Shown here: positions 18,952-28,058 of the stretch, piece after piece
How the letters are laid out: each line of letters opens with the position of its first letter
Position numbering within the stretch: position 1 is the stretch's first letter
Assembly (NCBI RefSeq): GCF_004310425.1
Contig: NZ_SIUB01000004.1
Location: forward strand, 62,001-126,000
Direction of reading: 5' to 3'
DNA length: 64,000 nucleotides
Origin: Hansschlegelia quercus
Lineage (GTDB): Bacteria > Pseudomonadota > Alphaproteobacteria > Rhizobiales > Methylopilaceae
Made by a program: the position numbers and the translations under genes
The notes under the pieces: model-generated
What the model was told of the DNA's origin: nothing
Database searches by the model: none
The model's input: the letters and a program-made list of their open reading frames with translations, nothing else

Positions 18952-19935
18952 TCACTGGCCGACGAGGCGAGCCTTGAGCGCGTTGGCCGCGGCTGTCTCA
19001 CGAGCGAAAGGACCGCCCTCGAACTTCCCGAGCAGCGTCGCCGCGATCTTCGCGCCCTCCGTGCCGAACCGGCCTTTCAGCGTCGCCTTCAACCGCGCCT
19101 CGCTCTGGTCACGGCGACGGCGCGCGAGGCGGCCATCGGTCGCGAGAAAGGCCGAATGGGCGGAGAGATGGCCGAGCAGCGCGTCGAGCCCGTCGCCGGT
19201 CTCGGACGAGACCAGCGCGACGGGGACGGACCAATGCGCCTCGACGCCCGCGGTCAGGGTCAGCGCGCTCTCGAGGTCGTCGCGGGCGCGGCGGGCGGGC
19301 GCGCCCAGATCGGACTTGGTGACGACGACGACGTCCGGCAGCTCCATCACGCCGGCCTTGATGAACTGCAGCGCGTCGCCTGACGCCGGCTGGACGGCGA
19401 GCAGCACCGTATCGCCGACGATCGCGACATCCGCCTCCGACTGGCCGACGCCGACGGTCTCGACGATCACGCGGTCGAACAGCGCGCGCATCAGGATGGT
19501 CGCGCCGAAGGCGAGGTCGGAGAGGCCGCCGAGCCTGTCGCGGGCGGCGTAGGAGCGGATGAAGACGCCGGTATCGCCGGGCTCGGTCGCGATCCGCGCG
19601 CGGTCGCCGAGCAGCGCGCCGCCCGAGCGCATTGAGGACGGGTCGACCGCGACCACGCCGACGGTCTGGCCCCGCCCGCGGAATGCCTTCACCAGACCGC
19701 CGGTCAGCGTCGACTTGCCGACGCCGGGCGGGCCCGTGAGTCCGAGGACCTCGCCGCGCGGCGCGGCTTCGGCTTCGTCGAGCAGGCCCGCGGCCTCGAG
19801 TGAGCCGGCGCCCCGTTCGAGCCGCGCCAGAGCACGGGCAAGCGCAGGCTTGCCGCCGCCGCGCAGCGCGTCAAGATCGGGAAAATCGCTCAAAGGCTCG
19901 AATCCGGACGGGTGCGGAAAGAGGCTTCCTCGCAT
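18952..19935 (-). CDS. meaB: methylmalonyl-CoA mutase-associated GTPase MeaB (ArgK family)
   Basis: G3E-type GTPase that protects and reloads B12-dependent acyl-CoA mutases. 327 residues. Walker A LTGPPGVGKSTLTG, switch and metal residues in VVAVDPSSMRSGGALLGDR, the ETVGVGQSE motif and the base-specificity VVTKSDL. In methylotrophic and related Hyphomicrobiales it serves methylmalonyl- or ethylmalonyl-CoA mutase; neither mutase is in this window. ATG start at 19935. Confidence 0.95.
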   Translation of the reverse strand: MRGSLFPHPSGFEPLSDFPDLDALRGGGKPALARALARLERGAGSLEAAGLLDEAEAAPRGEVLGLTGPPGVGKSTLTGGLVKAFRGRGQTVGVVAVDPSSMRSGGALLGDRARIATEPGDTGVFIRSYAARDRLGGLSDLAFGATILMRALFDRVIVETVGVGQSEADVAIVGDTVLLAVQPASGDALQFIKAGVMELPDVVVVTKSDLGAPARRARDDLESALTLTAGVEAHWSVPVALVSSETGDGLDALLGHLSAHSAFLATDGRLARRRRDQSEARLKATLKGRFGTEGAKIAATLLGKFEGGPFARETAAANALKARLVGQ

Positions 19936-19969
19936 GTCCGCCGTTCAAGCGCGACGGCGCTTTCGTCAG

Positions 19970-20341
19970 TTATTTCGGAGCGGCGGCAGGCGTCTGCGGA
20001 CGGAAGCGGTCGCAGCGCTCGTGCACCGCGCGCTCGGCGCGCTGGAGCACTGAGTTGAAACGCACGTTACGCTCGGGCTCGAACAGCGCCCGCTGGCCCC
20101 GGGCATACTCCACGTCGCCGGTCGAGTAGGCGTAGAAGATCTTGCGCTCGTCCTCGTTCGGGATGCTTTCGCCCGCGGTGGTCACAAGGCACTGGCAGAG
20201 CTCGGGATTGGTCTTCGGCGTGCAGGCCGCGAGGTACTGCTGGTCGGCCGACTGGCCGCCCTGCTCGGGCGTCGCGCCTTGCGCGAAGGCGGCGCCGGCG
20301 AACAGGCCGCTGGCGAGGGCTGCGAGGACGAAACTACGCAT
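19970..20341 (-). CDS. exported protein of unknown function, four cysteines
   Basis: 123 residues with a clear signal peptide (VLAALASGLFAGAAFA, then QGATPEQ). The mature part has cysteines in AACTPKTNPELCQCL and HERCDRF, suggesting two disulfides in the periplasm, and an amphipathic segment (NVRFNSVLQRAERAVHERC). GGGAGA lies about nine bases ahead of the ATG. It follows egtD's end and precedes meaB without a shared theme. I do not recognise the family. Confidence 0.8.
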   Translation of the reverse strand: MRSFVLAALASGLFAGAAFAQGATPEQGGQSADQQYLAACTPKTNPELCQCLVTTAGESIPNEDERKIFYAYSTGDVEYARGQRALFEPERNVRFNSVLQRAERAVHERCDRFRPQTPAAAPK

Positions 20342-20434
20342 CGCTGAAGGTCTCCCGGTCGCGCCGGACTTGGCCGCCGGCGCTTATCGTTTTCTTAGAT
20401 CGCGCCGGGGATGTCCGCCATCCCCGCTCCGGCG

Positions 20435-21400
20435 TCAATCAGACGTTCCGGCGAGACCGAATACGGCGAACAGCCCGTCCGGATCGCTCCAGACATGGGC
20501 GACGCTCCAGCCCGCTTCTTCGGCGAGCTCCGCGAAGCTCGACGTCGAATACTTCCGCGAGCTTTCGGTATGGATGGTCTCTCCCTCAGCAAAGGAGAAG
20601 CTGCGGCCGGCGACTTCCGCCTTCTGCGCGCGCAGGGAGACCATGTGCATCTCGACCGCCGAGGTCGCCTCGCTCCACCGCGCTTCATGGGCGAAGCCGT
20701 CTTCGGCGAAGTCGCCACCCAGTTCGGCGTTGATGCGAGTCAGCAGGTTGAGGTTGAACGCCGCGGTGACGCCCGCCGCGTCGTCATAGGCCGGAAGCAG
20801 CCGAGCGAGATCTTTCTTCAGATCGACCCCGATCACCGCCTTGCCGGCTTCGCCGACTTGGGCGCGGACGCGGCGCAGGAAGGCGACCGCCTCGTCCCGA
20901 TCGAGGTTGCCGATGGTAGAGCCCGGGAAGAACGCGACCCGCGGCGTGAGTTTCGGCAGATCGTCCGGCAGGTCGAACTCGTCCGTGAAGTCGGCGACGA
21001 CCGGGCGGATCTCGATATAGGGAAACCGACGTTCGATCCGCGCGGCGGACGTCGCGAGGAAATCGCCGGCGATGTCGATCGGTAGGTATAGCGCAGGGTT
21101 TTCGAGCGCGCCCAGCAGGATCTCCGTCTTCACGCCCGCGCCGGCGCCGTATTCGACGAGCACGGTTCGCGGACCGCAAAAAGCGGCGATCTCGCCCGCC
21201 TGCTCCCGGAGAATCGCGGTCTCCGTGCGGGTCGGGTAATATTCGGGCAGCGCGGTAATCTGCTCGAACAGCTCCGAGCCCCGGTCGTCATAGAGCCAGC
21301 GGCAGGGCAGCGTCTTCTGCGGCGTCCGGCTCAGACCCTCGATTATGTCGGCCTCGAAGGCCTCGCGCTGGGCGGTTCTGAAATCAGTCTTTTCAAGCAT
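20435..21400 (-). CDS. egtD: L-histidine N-alpha-methyltransferase (ergothioneine)
   Basis: SAM-dependent enzyme that trimethylates histidine to hercynine, the first step of ergothioneine synthesis. 321 residues from the ATG at 21400. Conserved blocks: LPCRWLYDDRGSELFEQIT, LPEYYPTRTE, the SAM loop LVEYGAGAGVKTEILL, FFPGSTIGNLDRDEA, and HTESSRKYS near the C-terminus. The ATG shares one base with the egtB stop (ATGA), so the two genes are probably translationally coupled. Confidence 0.95.
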   Translation of the reverse strand: MLEKTDFRTAQREAFEADIIEGLSRTPQKTLPCRWLYDDRGSELFEQITALPEYYPTRTETAILREQAGEIAAFCGPRTVLVEYGAGAGVKTEILLGALENPALYLPIDIAGDFLATSAARIERRFPYIEIRPVVADFTDEFDLPDDLPKLTPRVAFFPGSTIGNLDRDEAVAFLRRVRAQVGEAGKAVIGVDLKKDLARLLPAYDDAAGVTAAFNLNLLTRINAELGGDFAEDGFAHEARWSEATSAVEMHMVSLRAQKAEVAGRSFSFAEGETIHTESSRKYSTSSFAELAEEAGWSVAHVWSDPDGLFAVFGLAGTSD

Positions 21401-22671
21401 CAGGCGTCCTCGGCGAGCCGAAGGCCGGAGAACTGCCAACGCGTGTGAGGCGGGAAGAAATTGCGGTAGGTCGCGCGGATATGCTCGTCCGGCGTTGCGC
21501 AGGAACCGCCGCGCAGCACGAACTGGCCGCACATGAACTTGCCGTTGTACTCGCCGACAGCGCCCTCCGCGGCCTTGAAGCCTGGGTATGGCGTGAACGG
21601 GCTGCGGGTCCATTCCCAGACGTCGCCGAACATCTGGCGAAGGCCCTTCTCGCCCAGCGTCGCCGGCTTAGGCCTCAGGCGACCTCCGTCGGCGAAGGTG
21701 CCGGTCTGCGGCAGCCCGGCTGAGGCGAGCTCCCACTCGGATTCGGTCGGTAGGCGCTTGCCGGCCCATGTCGCATAGGCGTCAGCCTCGAAATAGGAGA
21801 CCTGCGTGACAGGCGCGTTGAGGTCGACCGGCTGCATGCCGCGCAGCGTCATCGTCCACCACGCGCCGTCACGGTTCTCCCAGTAAAGCGGCGCTTCCCA
21901 ACGCTCCGCCAGGATCTGGCCCCAGCCTTCTGCAAGCCAGAGCAGCGGATCGCGGTAGCCGCCGGCCTCCATGAAGGCGATCCATTCGCGATTGGTGACC
22001 AGACGGTCGGCGAGACGGAACGGGTGGACGAGCGCCTTGTGGCGGGGACCTTCGCAATCGAACGCGAAGCCTTCGCCGTCATGGCCGATCTCGACGATTC
22101 CGCCTTCGAAGGCGACGTAACCCGCCTCGCCCGGATCTTCCGCGATGGCGAGCGGCTCGGGATCGCGGTAGGCGGGCTTGATCGGGCTCTGCGAAAAGAG
22201 ATGCAGGATGTCGGTGAGCAGCAGCTCCTGATGCTGCTGCTCGTGATGGCAGCCGAGCTCGATCAACTCGGCGACCGACCGCTCGGGATCAGACGCGATC
22301 AGTTGCTCCATCGCCGCATCGACATGCGCGCGGAACGCCATGATCTCGTCGAGAGCCGGCCGGGTGATCATGCCCCGCTTCGGCCGCGGGTGCCGGGCGC
22401 CGATCGTCTCGTAATAGGAATTGAAGAGGTAGTTAAAGCGGTCGTCGAACACCCGGTAGCCGGAGACGTTCGGCTTCAGCACCATGGTCTCGAAGAACCA
22501 GGTGGTGTGCGCGAGGTGCCACTTGGCCGGGCTCGCGTCCGGCATCGACTGCACGGTGGCGTCCGCGTCGGAGAGCGGACCCGCGAGCTTTGCGCTGTGG
22601 GCGCGGACGGCGCGGTAGCGCGCGGTCAGCTCGGACGCCGCTCTGGCGTGGCGGGCCGGGGATGCTGTCAT
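21400..22671 (-). CDS. egtB: hercynine oxygenase/sulfoxide synthase EgtB
   Basis: Non-haem iron enzyme coupling hercynine with a thiol donor (gamma-glutamylcysteine or cysteine) during ergothioneine synthesis. 423 residues from the ATG at 22671, which has AGGAG upstream. N-terminal DinB-like domain with iron ligands in HLAHTTWFFET and CHHEQQHQELL. C-terminal FGE-sulfatase domain with NREWIAFMEAGGY, ESEWELAS, VWEWTRSPF and VLRGGSCATP. No egtA, egtC or egtE is nearby, so the later steps are encoded elsewhere or done by a broad enzyme. Confidence 0.94.
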   Translation of the reverse strand: MTASPARHARAASELTARYRAVRAHSAKLAGPLSDADATVQSMPDASPAKWHLAHTTWFFETMVLKPNVSGYRVFDDRFNYLFNSYYETIGARHPRPKRGMITRPALDEIMAFRAHVDAAMEQLIASDPERSVAELIELGCHHEQQHQELLLTDILHLFSQSPIKPAYRDPEPLAIAEDPGEAGYVAFEGGIVEIGHDGEGFAFDCEGPRHKALVHPFRLADRLVTNREWIAFMEAGGYRDPLLWLAEGWGQILAERWEAPLYWENRDGAWWTMTLRGMQPVDLNAPVTQVSYFEADAYATWAGKRLPTESEWELASAGLPQTGTFADGGRLRPKPATLGEKGLRQMFGDVWEWTRSPFTPYPGFKAAEGAVGEYNGKFMCGQFVLRGGSCATPDEHIRATYRNFFPPHTRWQFSGLRLAEDA

Positions 22672-22855
22672 TCTAGACTCCTGCGGCGGGCTTTCGTCAG
22701 AAGGGTTCGCACACCCGGCTCGTGACGTTACGTATGGCCCGCGCAACGGATCGCAACGACCCCTTCGCAGAACGCGCATTTTGCCGCCGCGGGCGGCCGC
22801 AGCGAGCGATTGCGGCCGCGCAAACAGAGGCCGCCGCAGCCTCCGGCTCGCGCCG

Positions 22856-25555
22856 TTAGGCCGCGTCGGCGGCCTTCTCGGCCTTCTTGCGCTTCAGCGC
22901 CGCCTGCGCTGCGGCGAGGCGGGCGATCGGGACGCGGAAGGGCGAGCAGGAGACGTAGTCGAGCCCGACCTCCTCGCAGAAGTCGATCGAGGCCGGATCG
23001 CCGCCATGCTCGCCACAGATGCCGAGCTTGATGTTCGGCCGCACCTTGCGGCCGCGCTCGCAGCCGATCTCGACGAGCTCGCCGACGCCTTCGCGGTCGA
23101 TCGTGACGAACGGATCGGTGTCGAGCAGCCCCTTCGCGACATAGGGGCCAAGGAAGGGCGCGGCGTCGTCGCGGCTGATGCCGAGCGCCGTCTGCGTCAG
23201 GTCGTTGGTGCCGAAGGAGAAGAACTCCGCCGTCTCCGCGATCTCGCCGGCCATCAAGGCGGCGCGCGGCAGCTCGATCATGGTGCCGACCTGGTAGATC
23301 AGCTTTTCGCCGGTCTCGCTCTCCACCTCCTTTGCGACGGCGTCGATGCGCGCCTTCACGAAGTCGAAGTCCTTCCGGCCGATGACGAGCGGCACCATGA
23401 CCTCGCAGGTCACCGGCGCGCCGGTCTCCTTCGCGGCCTCGACAGCCGCCTCGAAGATCGCGCGGGCCTGCATCTCGGCGATCTCCGGGAAGGCGATCGC
23501 CAGACGGCAGCCGCGGAAGCCTAGCATCGGGTTGAATTCGTGCAGCGCGTCGGCGCGCGCCTGCAGCTTCTCGGGCTCGATCCCCATCTCCTTGGCGACC
23601 TCGGCGACCGCCTCGTCCCCATGCGGCAGGAACTCGTGCAACGGCGGGTCGAGCAGGCGGATCGTGACGGGCAGGCCCTTCATGATCTCGAACAGCTCGC
23701 GGAAGTCCGAGCGCTGATAGGGCAGCAGCTTGGCGAGCGCCTTTTTGCGGCCGGCCTCGTCGTCGGCGAGGATCATCTCGCGCACGGCGACGATCCGGCG
23801 TTCGTCGAAGAACATGTGCTCGGTGCGCGACAGGCCGATGCCCTCGGCGCCGAAGCCTCGGGCGGCGCGGGCGTCCTCCGGGGTCTCGGCGTTGGCGCGG
23901 ATCTTCATGCGGCGGATCTGGTCGGCCCAGCCCATCAGCACGCCGAAATCGCCGGAGAGCTCCGGCTCGATCATCGCGACAGCGCCGTCGATGATCTGCC
24001 CGGTCGAGCCGTCGATGGTGATGATGTCGCCGGCCTTGAAGACCTTGCCGCCGATCGTGAGCGTTCCGGCCTTTTCGTCGATGCGGAGCGAGCCTGCGCC
24101 CGAGACGCAGGGCTTGCCCATTCCTCTCGCGACCACCGCCGCGTGGCTCGTCATGCCGCCGCGCGTCGTCAGGATGCCGGCCGCGACATGCATGCCGTGG
24201 ATGTCTTCCGGCGAGGTCTCGACGCGCACCAGAATGACCTTTCTCGCGGTCTTCTCGCCCTGCGTCGCCTCCTCGGCGGCCTCGGAAGAGAACACGATCT
24301 CACCCTGCGCGGCGCCGGGCGACGCCGGCAGGCCGGAGGCGATGATCTTGCGCTCGGCCTTGGGGTCGATGGTCGGATGCAGCAGCTGGTCGAGCGAGGA
24401 CGGGTCGATGCGCGCGACCGCCTCCTCCTTCGACAGCACGCCTTCGTTGACGAGGTCGACCGCGACCTTCAGCGCCGCCTTCGCCGTGCGCTTGCCGTTG
24501 CGGGCCTGCAGCATCCACAGCTTGCCGCGCTCGACGGTGAACTCGAGGTCCTGCATGTCGCGGTAGTGCATCTCGAGCTTGGTCGCGACGCCGACAAACT
24601 CCTTGAACACGTCGGGCATCCTGGCTTCGAGCGACGGCGCCTTGACGCCGCCCGCGGCCCGCGCGGCCTCGGTGATCGGCTGCGGGGTGCGGATGCCGGC
24701 GACGACGTCCTCGCCCTGCGCGTTCACCAGGAATTCGCCGTAGAGGCTCTTCTCGCCGGTCGACGGATCGCGGGTGAAGGCGACGCCGGTGGCGGACGTC
24801 TCGCCCATATTGCCGAACACCATGGCCTGCACGTTGACCGCGGTGCCCCAGCTCTCGGGGATCGAGTTCAGCCGGCGATAGGTGATCGCGCGCGGGTTCA
24901 TCCAGGACTGGAAGACGGCGCCGATCGCGCCCCAGAGCTGGTCGGCCGGCTCCTGCGGGAAGGCCGCGCCGGTCTCGGCCAGAACCTTCGCCTTGTAGGC
25001 CGCGACGATCTTGATCCAGTCCTCGGCGTCGAGTTCGACGTCCTCGACGATCCCCTTCTTCTCCTTGGCCGTCTCCAGAATATCCTCGAACGCATCGTGG
25101 CCGATCCCGAGCACGACGTTGGAGTACATCTGGATGAAGCGGCGGTAGCTGTCATAGGCGAAACGCCGGTCGTCGGCGTCCGTCGCGAGCCCTTCGACCG
25201 TTCGGTCGTTGAGGCCGAGATTAAGGATCGTGTCCATCATGCCCGGCATCGACGCCCGCGAGCCGGAGCGGACGGAGACCAGCAGCGGGTTCGCCTCGTC
25301 GCCAAATTTGCGGCTGGTGATCTGCTCGATATGGGCGAGGCCCGTGTCGACCTGAGCCTTCAGCTCCTGCGGATAGGCGCGGCCATTGGCGTAGAAATGG
25401 GTGCAGACCTCGGTGGTGATGGTGAAGCCGGGCGGGACGGGCAGACCGATATTCGCCATCTCCGCGAGATTGGCGCCCTTGCCGCCGAGCAGGTCGCGCA
25501 TCTCGGCGCGGCCCTCGGCGCGGCCATCGCCGAACGTCAGAACCCACTTGGTCAT
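22856..25555 (-). CDS. ppdK: pyruvate, phosphate dikinase
   Basis: Interconverts pyruvate, ATP and phosphate with phosphoenolpyruvate, AMP and pyrophosphate; in alphaproteobacteria it serves gluconeogenesis or PPi-linked glycolysis. 899 residues. N-terminal ATP-grasp domain (GGKGANLAEMANIGLPVPPG), central phosphohistidine domain with the catalytic His in GGMTSHAAVVARGMGKPCVSG, and C-terminal PEP/pyruvate TIM barrel (GLSRTEHMFF, MLGFRGCRL, SFGTNDLTQ and the catalytic Cys in LGICGEHGGDP). GGGAGA lies eight bases ahead of the ATG. A palindrome lies about 30 bases upstream. Confidence 0.97.
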   Translation of the reverse strand: MTKWVLTFGDGRAEGRAEMRDLLGGKGANLAEMANIGLPVPPGFTITTEVCTHFYANGRAYPQELKAQVDTGLAHIEQITSRKFGDEANPLLVSVRSGSRASMPGMMDTILNLGLNDRTVEGLATDADDRRFAYDSYRRFIQMYSNVVLGIGHDAFEDILETAKEKKGIVEDVELDAEDWIKIVAAYKAKVLAETGAAFPQEPADQLWGAIGAVFQSWMNPRAITYRRLNSIPESWGTAVNVQAMVFGNMGETSATGVAFTRDPSTGEKSLYGEFLVNAQGEDVVAGIRTPQPITEAARAAGGVKAPSLEARMPDVFKEFVGVATKLEMHYRDMQDLEFTVERGKLWMLQARNGKRTAKAALKVAVDLVNEGVLSKEEAVARIDPSSLDQLLHPTIDPKAERKIIASGLPASPGAAQGEIVFSSEAAEEATQGEKTARKVILVRVETSPEDIHGMHVAAGILTTRGGMTSHAAVVARGMGKPCVSGAGSLRIDEKAGTLTIGGKVFKAGDIITIDGSTGQIIDGAVAMIEPELSGDFGVLMGWADQIRRMKIRANAETPEDARAARGFGAEGIGLSRTEHMFFDERRIVAVREMILADDEAGRKKALAKLLPYQRSDFRELFEIMKGLPVTIRLLDPPLHEFLPHGDEAVAEVAKEMGIEPEKLQARADALHEFNPMLGFRGCRLAIAFPEIAEMQARAIFEAAVEAAKETGAPVTCEVMVPLVIGRKDFDFVKARIDAVAKEVESETGEKLIYQVGTMIELPRAALMAGEIAETAEFFSFGTNDLTQTALGISRDDAAPFLGPYVAKGLLDTDPFVTIDREGVGELVEIGCERGRKVRPNIKLGICGEHGGDPASIDFCEEVGLDYVSCSPFRVPIARLAAAQAALKRKKAEKAADAA

Positions 25556-25583
25556 CGCGTCGTCTCCCGGACCCGGTTAGCGC

Positions 25584-25601
25584 CTTTCGCAAATGCGAAA
25601 G
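25584..25601. repeat. palindrome upstream of ppdK
   Basis: CTTTCGCA-AA-TGCGAAAG, perfect eight-base arms with a two-base centre, 29 bases before the ppdK start in the ppdK-mntH divergent region. A dimeric regulator site is the simplest reading; a hairpin in the ppdK leader is the alternative. Confidence 0.5.
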
Positions 25602-25742
25602 CGGCGAAGAGCGGTGATCAGGTGGCGCACTCGGGCCTTCCTGACAAGCGCAATTCGGGCATGCGTGAGGGGCAGTCTCGTCTCGTCCGAGCGCGGCATC
25701 CTTAGCCGCTCGCCCATCCGCCAACTGAAAGGCGTGCTGCAA

Positions 25743-25759
25743 CGCAAAATGCTTTTGCG
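25743..25759. promoter_or_regulatory. palindrome upstream of mntH (possible metal-regulator operator)
   Basis: CGCAAAA-TGC-TTTTGCG, perfect seven-base arms, about 60 bases ahead of the chosen mntH start. It is followed by ACTTGCAAATTCTCATG and TTGCGAACG, further half-site-like pieces. Rhizobial mntH genes are known to be repressed by the Fur-family protein Mur at AT-rich TGCAA-type dyads; assigning this site to Mur is inference. Confidence 0.5.
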
Positions 25760-25819
25760 AGCGACTTGCAAATTCTCATGTTGCGAACGATTATCAGAAG
25801 CATTGAGCGAAGGCGGGCA

Positions 25820-27193
25820 ATGGACGGCGGGATCAAGGACATGAGCGACATCGCGCAGGGCGCATCGACAAGCCCCCTCGTGGGGTGGCGCGGCCTGCCC
25901 GGCGGAGCCTCGCTCGCCGAGGTCAACGGCTCGGTCTCGGTCGGCGGACGGACGGGCCTGCGACGCTTGCTCGCCTTTGTCGGACCGGGCTACCTCGTCG
26001 CCGTCGGCTATATGGACCCCGGCAACTGGGCGACTTCGCTCGCCGGCGGGTCGAAGTTCGGCTACGCGCTGATGGCCGTCGTCGCCCTGTCGAGCATGAT
26101 GGCGATGCTGCTGCAGGCGCTCTGCGCCAGGCTCGGCGTCGCCACGGGCCGTGACCTCGCGCAGGCCTGCCGCGACGCTTTTCCGAAGGCCGTCGCCTAC
26201 CCGCTCTGGCTGCTCGCCGAAGCCGCGATCTGCGCGACCGACCTCGCCGAGGTGATCGGCACCGCGATTGGGCTCAACTTGCTGTTTCACATCCCGCTTG
26301 AGCTCGGCGTCGTCATCACCGCGCTCGATGTGTTCCTCGTCCTGCTTCTGCAGCGCGTCGGCTTCCGCTTCGTCGAGGCCTTTGTCATCGGCCTGCTGCT
26401 CGTCATCGCAGCCTGTTTCGCGGTTCAGCTCGCGATGGCTGACCCCGATTTCGGCGCGATCATCCGCGGCCTCGCGCCCACGACCGATCTCGTGACCAAT
26501 CCCGACATGCTCTACATCGCGCTCGGCATCGTCGGCGCGACGGTCATGCCGCACAACCTCTATCTCCACTCCTCCATCGTGCAGACGCGCGGCTACAAGC
26601 GCGACCCCGCCGGCAAGCGCGAGGCGATCCGCTACGCCACCACCGACTCCACGATCGCGCTGGTGTTCGCCTTCGTCGTCAACGCCTCGATCCTGATCCT
26701 GGCCGCCGCGGCGTTTCACGCGAACGGCCGCACCGAAGTCGCCGAACTCGGCCAGGCGCACACCCTGCTCGGGCCGCTGCTCGGCGGGTCGATCGCCGCC
26801 TCTGCTTTCGGTCTCGCGCTGCTCTGCTGCGGCCTGAACTCGACCGTCACCGCGACGCTCTCCGGCCAGGTCGTCATGGAGGGCTTCCTCCGCATCCGCC
26901 TCGCGCCGTGGGCGCGGCGCCTGATCACTCGCGCGATCGCGATCGCGCCGGCGATCGTCGTCACGCTGCTTTACGGCGAAAGCGGCACGGCGAAGCTGCT
27001 GGTGATGAGCCAGGTGGTGCTGAGCCTACAGCTTCCCTTCGCCGTGATCCCGTTGGTCTGGTTCACCGCCAGCCGGTCGAAGATGGGTGAGTTCGTCGCT
27101 CCCCGCTGGATGTCCATCGCGGCCGGGCTGGTCGCCTCGGTGATCGTCGCGCTGAACGTGAAGCTGGTCTTCGACTTCGCGACGGGGAGTTGA
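25820..27193 (+). CDS. mntH: Nramp family divalent metal (manganese) transporter
   Basis: Proton-coupled Mn2+ importer of the inner membrane. 457 residues from the ATG at 25820 (GAAGG upstream); ATGs at 25841 and 25766 are alternatives. Metal-binding motif DPGNWATS in helix 1, the consensus transport motif [14 protein letters not shown] in helix 6, and 11 hydrophobic segments in all. Divergent from ppdK across a region with two palindromes. The last 168 bp lie antisense to the end of the deacetylase frame. Confidence 0.95.
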   Translation: MDGGIKDMSDIAQGASTSPLVGWRGLPGGASLAEVNGSVSVGGRTGLRRLLAFVGPGYLVAVGYMDPGNWATSLAGGSKFGYALMAVVALSSMMAMLLQALCARLGVATGRDLAQACRDAFPKAVAYPLWLLAEAAICATDLAEVIGTAIGLNLLFHIPLELGVVITALDVFLVLLLQRVGFRFVEAFVIGLLLVIAACFAVQLAMADPDFGAIIRGLAPTTDLVTNPDMLYIALGIVGATVMPHNLYLHSSIVQTRGYKRDPAGKREAIRYATTDSTIALVFAFVVNASILILAAAAFHANGRTEVAELGQAHTLLGPLLGGSIAASAFGLALLCCGLNSTVTATLSGQVVMEGFLRIRLAPWARRLITRAIAIAPAIVVTLLYGESGTAKLLVMSQVVLSLQLPFAVIPLVWFTASRSKMGEFVAPRWMSIAAGLVASVIVALNVKLVFDFATGS

Positions 27194-27919
27194 GATCGGC
27201 GGTCCGTCCTCAGGCCGGGTCTCGACCTCGTCGAGGCGCACGAACCGGGCGCCCGACGCCCTTAAAGCGCGGATGCCTGCGGCCAGCCCGGCGCCCGCGC
27301 TCCGCGTCGGCTGGTTGATGTGGGCGATGACGACGTCGCCGGACTTCGCCGCGGCGACCCTCTTCTCGACGGTCGGCGCAGGCAGCGACGCGCCCATGTC
27401 GGCGTTCAGGGAATAGCCTGCGATCTTCTGCCCCTGCGCGCCCGCCTCCTCCATCGCGTCGCGCGTGTAGCGCGCGGTCGCGCTGCGGAACCAGCGCGGC
27501 TTTGCGCCCGTCGCTTTCGTCACGGCCTCCGCGCCGCCGGCGATCTCGGCCCGCACGGCCTCCATCGTCCCGGCCGTTTTGACGCCGAAGATCCGTGCGG
27601 TGTCGGTGTCGGTCGGCACGTGCATCGCGCCATGGTTCTCGATCTCGAACTGTTCGGGACGCGCCTTCATCAGCCCCAGCGCCTCCGTATTACCCCTGAG
27701 CCATCGGCCGGTGACGAAGACCGTCGCCTTGGCCCCGGTCTCGAGCAGCGCGTCCAGCACGCGTCGGTCGATCGCGCCGGAGCACGCGTCGAAGGTCAGC
27801 GCCACGGTGCGGGCGCCGGTCGGCGACTTGTCGACGTGAAGGCGCGGCTCGAACTCGGTCGCGCGCGAGGGCGAAACAGCGAACGCCGCCCAGACGAATA
27901 TCAGCGCGGTGCGCCGCAT
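27026..27919 (-). CDS. exported polysaccharide deacetylase (NodB-like)
   Basis: Carbohydrate esterase 4 family, expected to de-N-acetylate a glycan in the periplasm or wall. Signal peptide ([17 protein letters not shown]), then [10 protein letters not shown], a metal-site variant of the usual [15 protein letters not shown] and ENHGAMHVP in place of the usual GNHT/SxxH, and [10 protein letters not shown]. The conserved part ends near RFVRLDEVE (about residue 240). The frame has no stop there and continues about 55 residues, largely antisense to mntH with no family resemblance, so the 3' end may have lost its stop by mutation. Confidence 0.82.
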   Translation of the reverse strand: MRRTALIFVWAAFAVSPSRATEFEPRLHVDKSPTGARTVALTFDACSGAIDRRVLDALLETGAKATVFVTGRWLRGNTEALGLMKARPEQFEIENHGAMHVPTDTDTARIFGVKTAGTMEAVRAEIAGGAEAVTKATGAKPRWFRSATARYTRDAMEEAGAQGQKIAGYSLNADMGASLPAPTVEKRVAAAKSGDVVIAHINQPTRSAGAGLAAGIRALRASGARFVRLDEVETRPEDGPPISTPRREVEDQLHVQRDDHRGDQPGRDGHPAGSDELTHLRPAGGEPDQRDHGEGKL

Positions 27920-28058
27920 AAGAAAACTCCGGACCGCGGATCGTGGCGGATTAAAAGCCTAAAAGGCCATTCCGGCCAAAGCATGGCCGTCGATTGGCTT
28001 GGAGGGTCGGCGCGGGTTAGCGTGCGTCCCGCTGATGACCGGAGGACGACATAGCGTG

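Noticed and set aside
23540-25705. 721-residue plus-strand frame over ppdK
   Set aside because: Antisense shadow of ppdK, His/Arg/Asp-rich without motifs.
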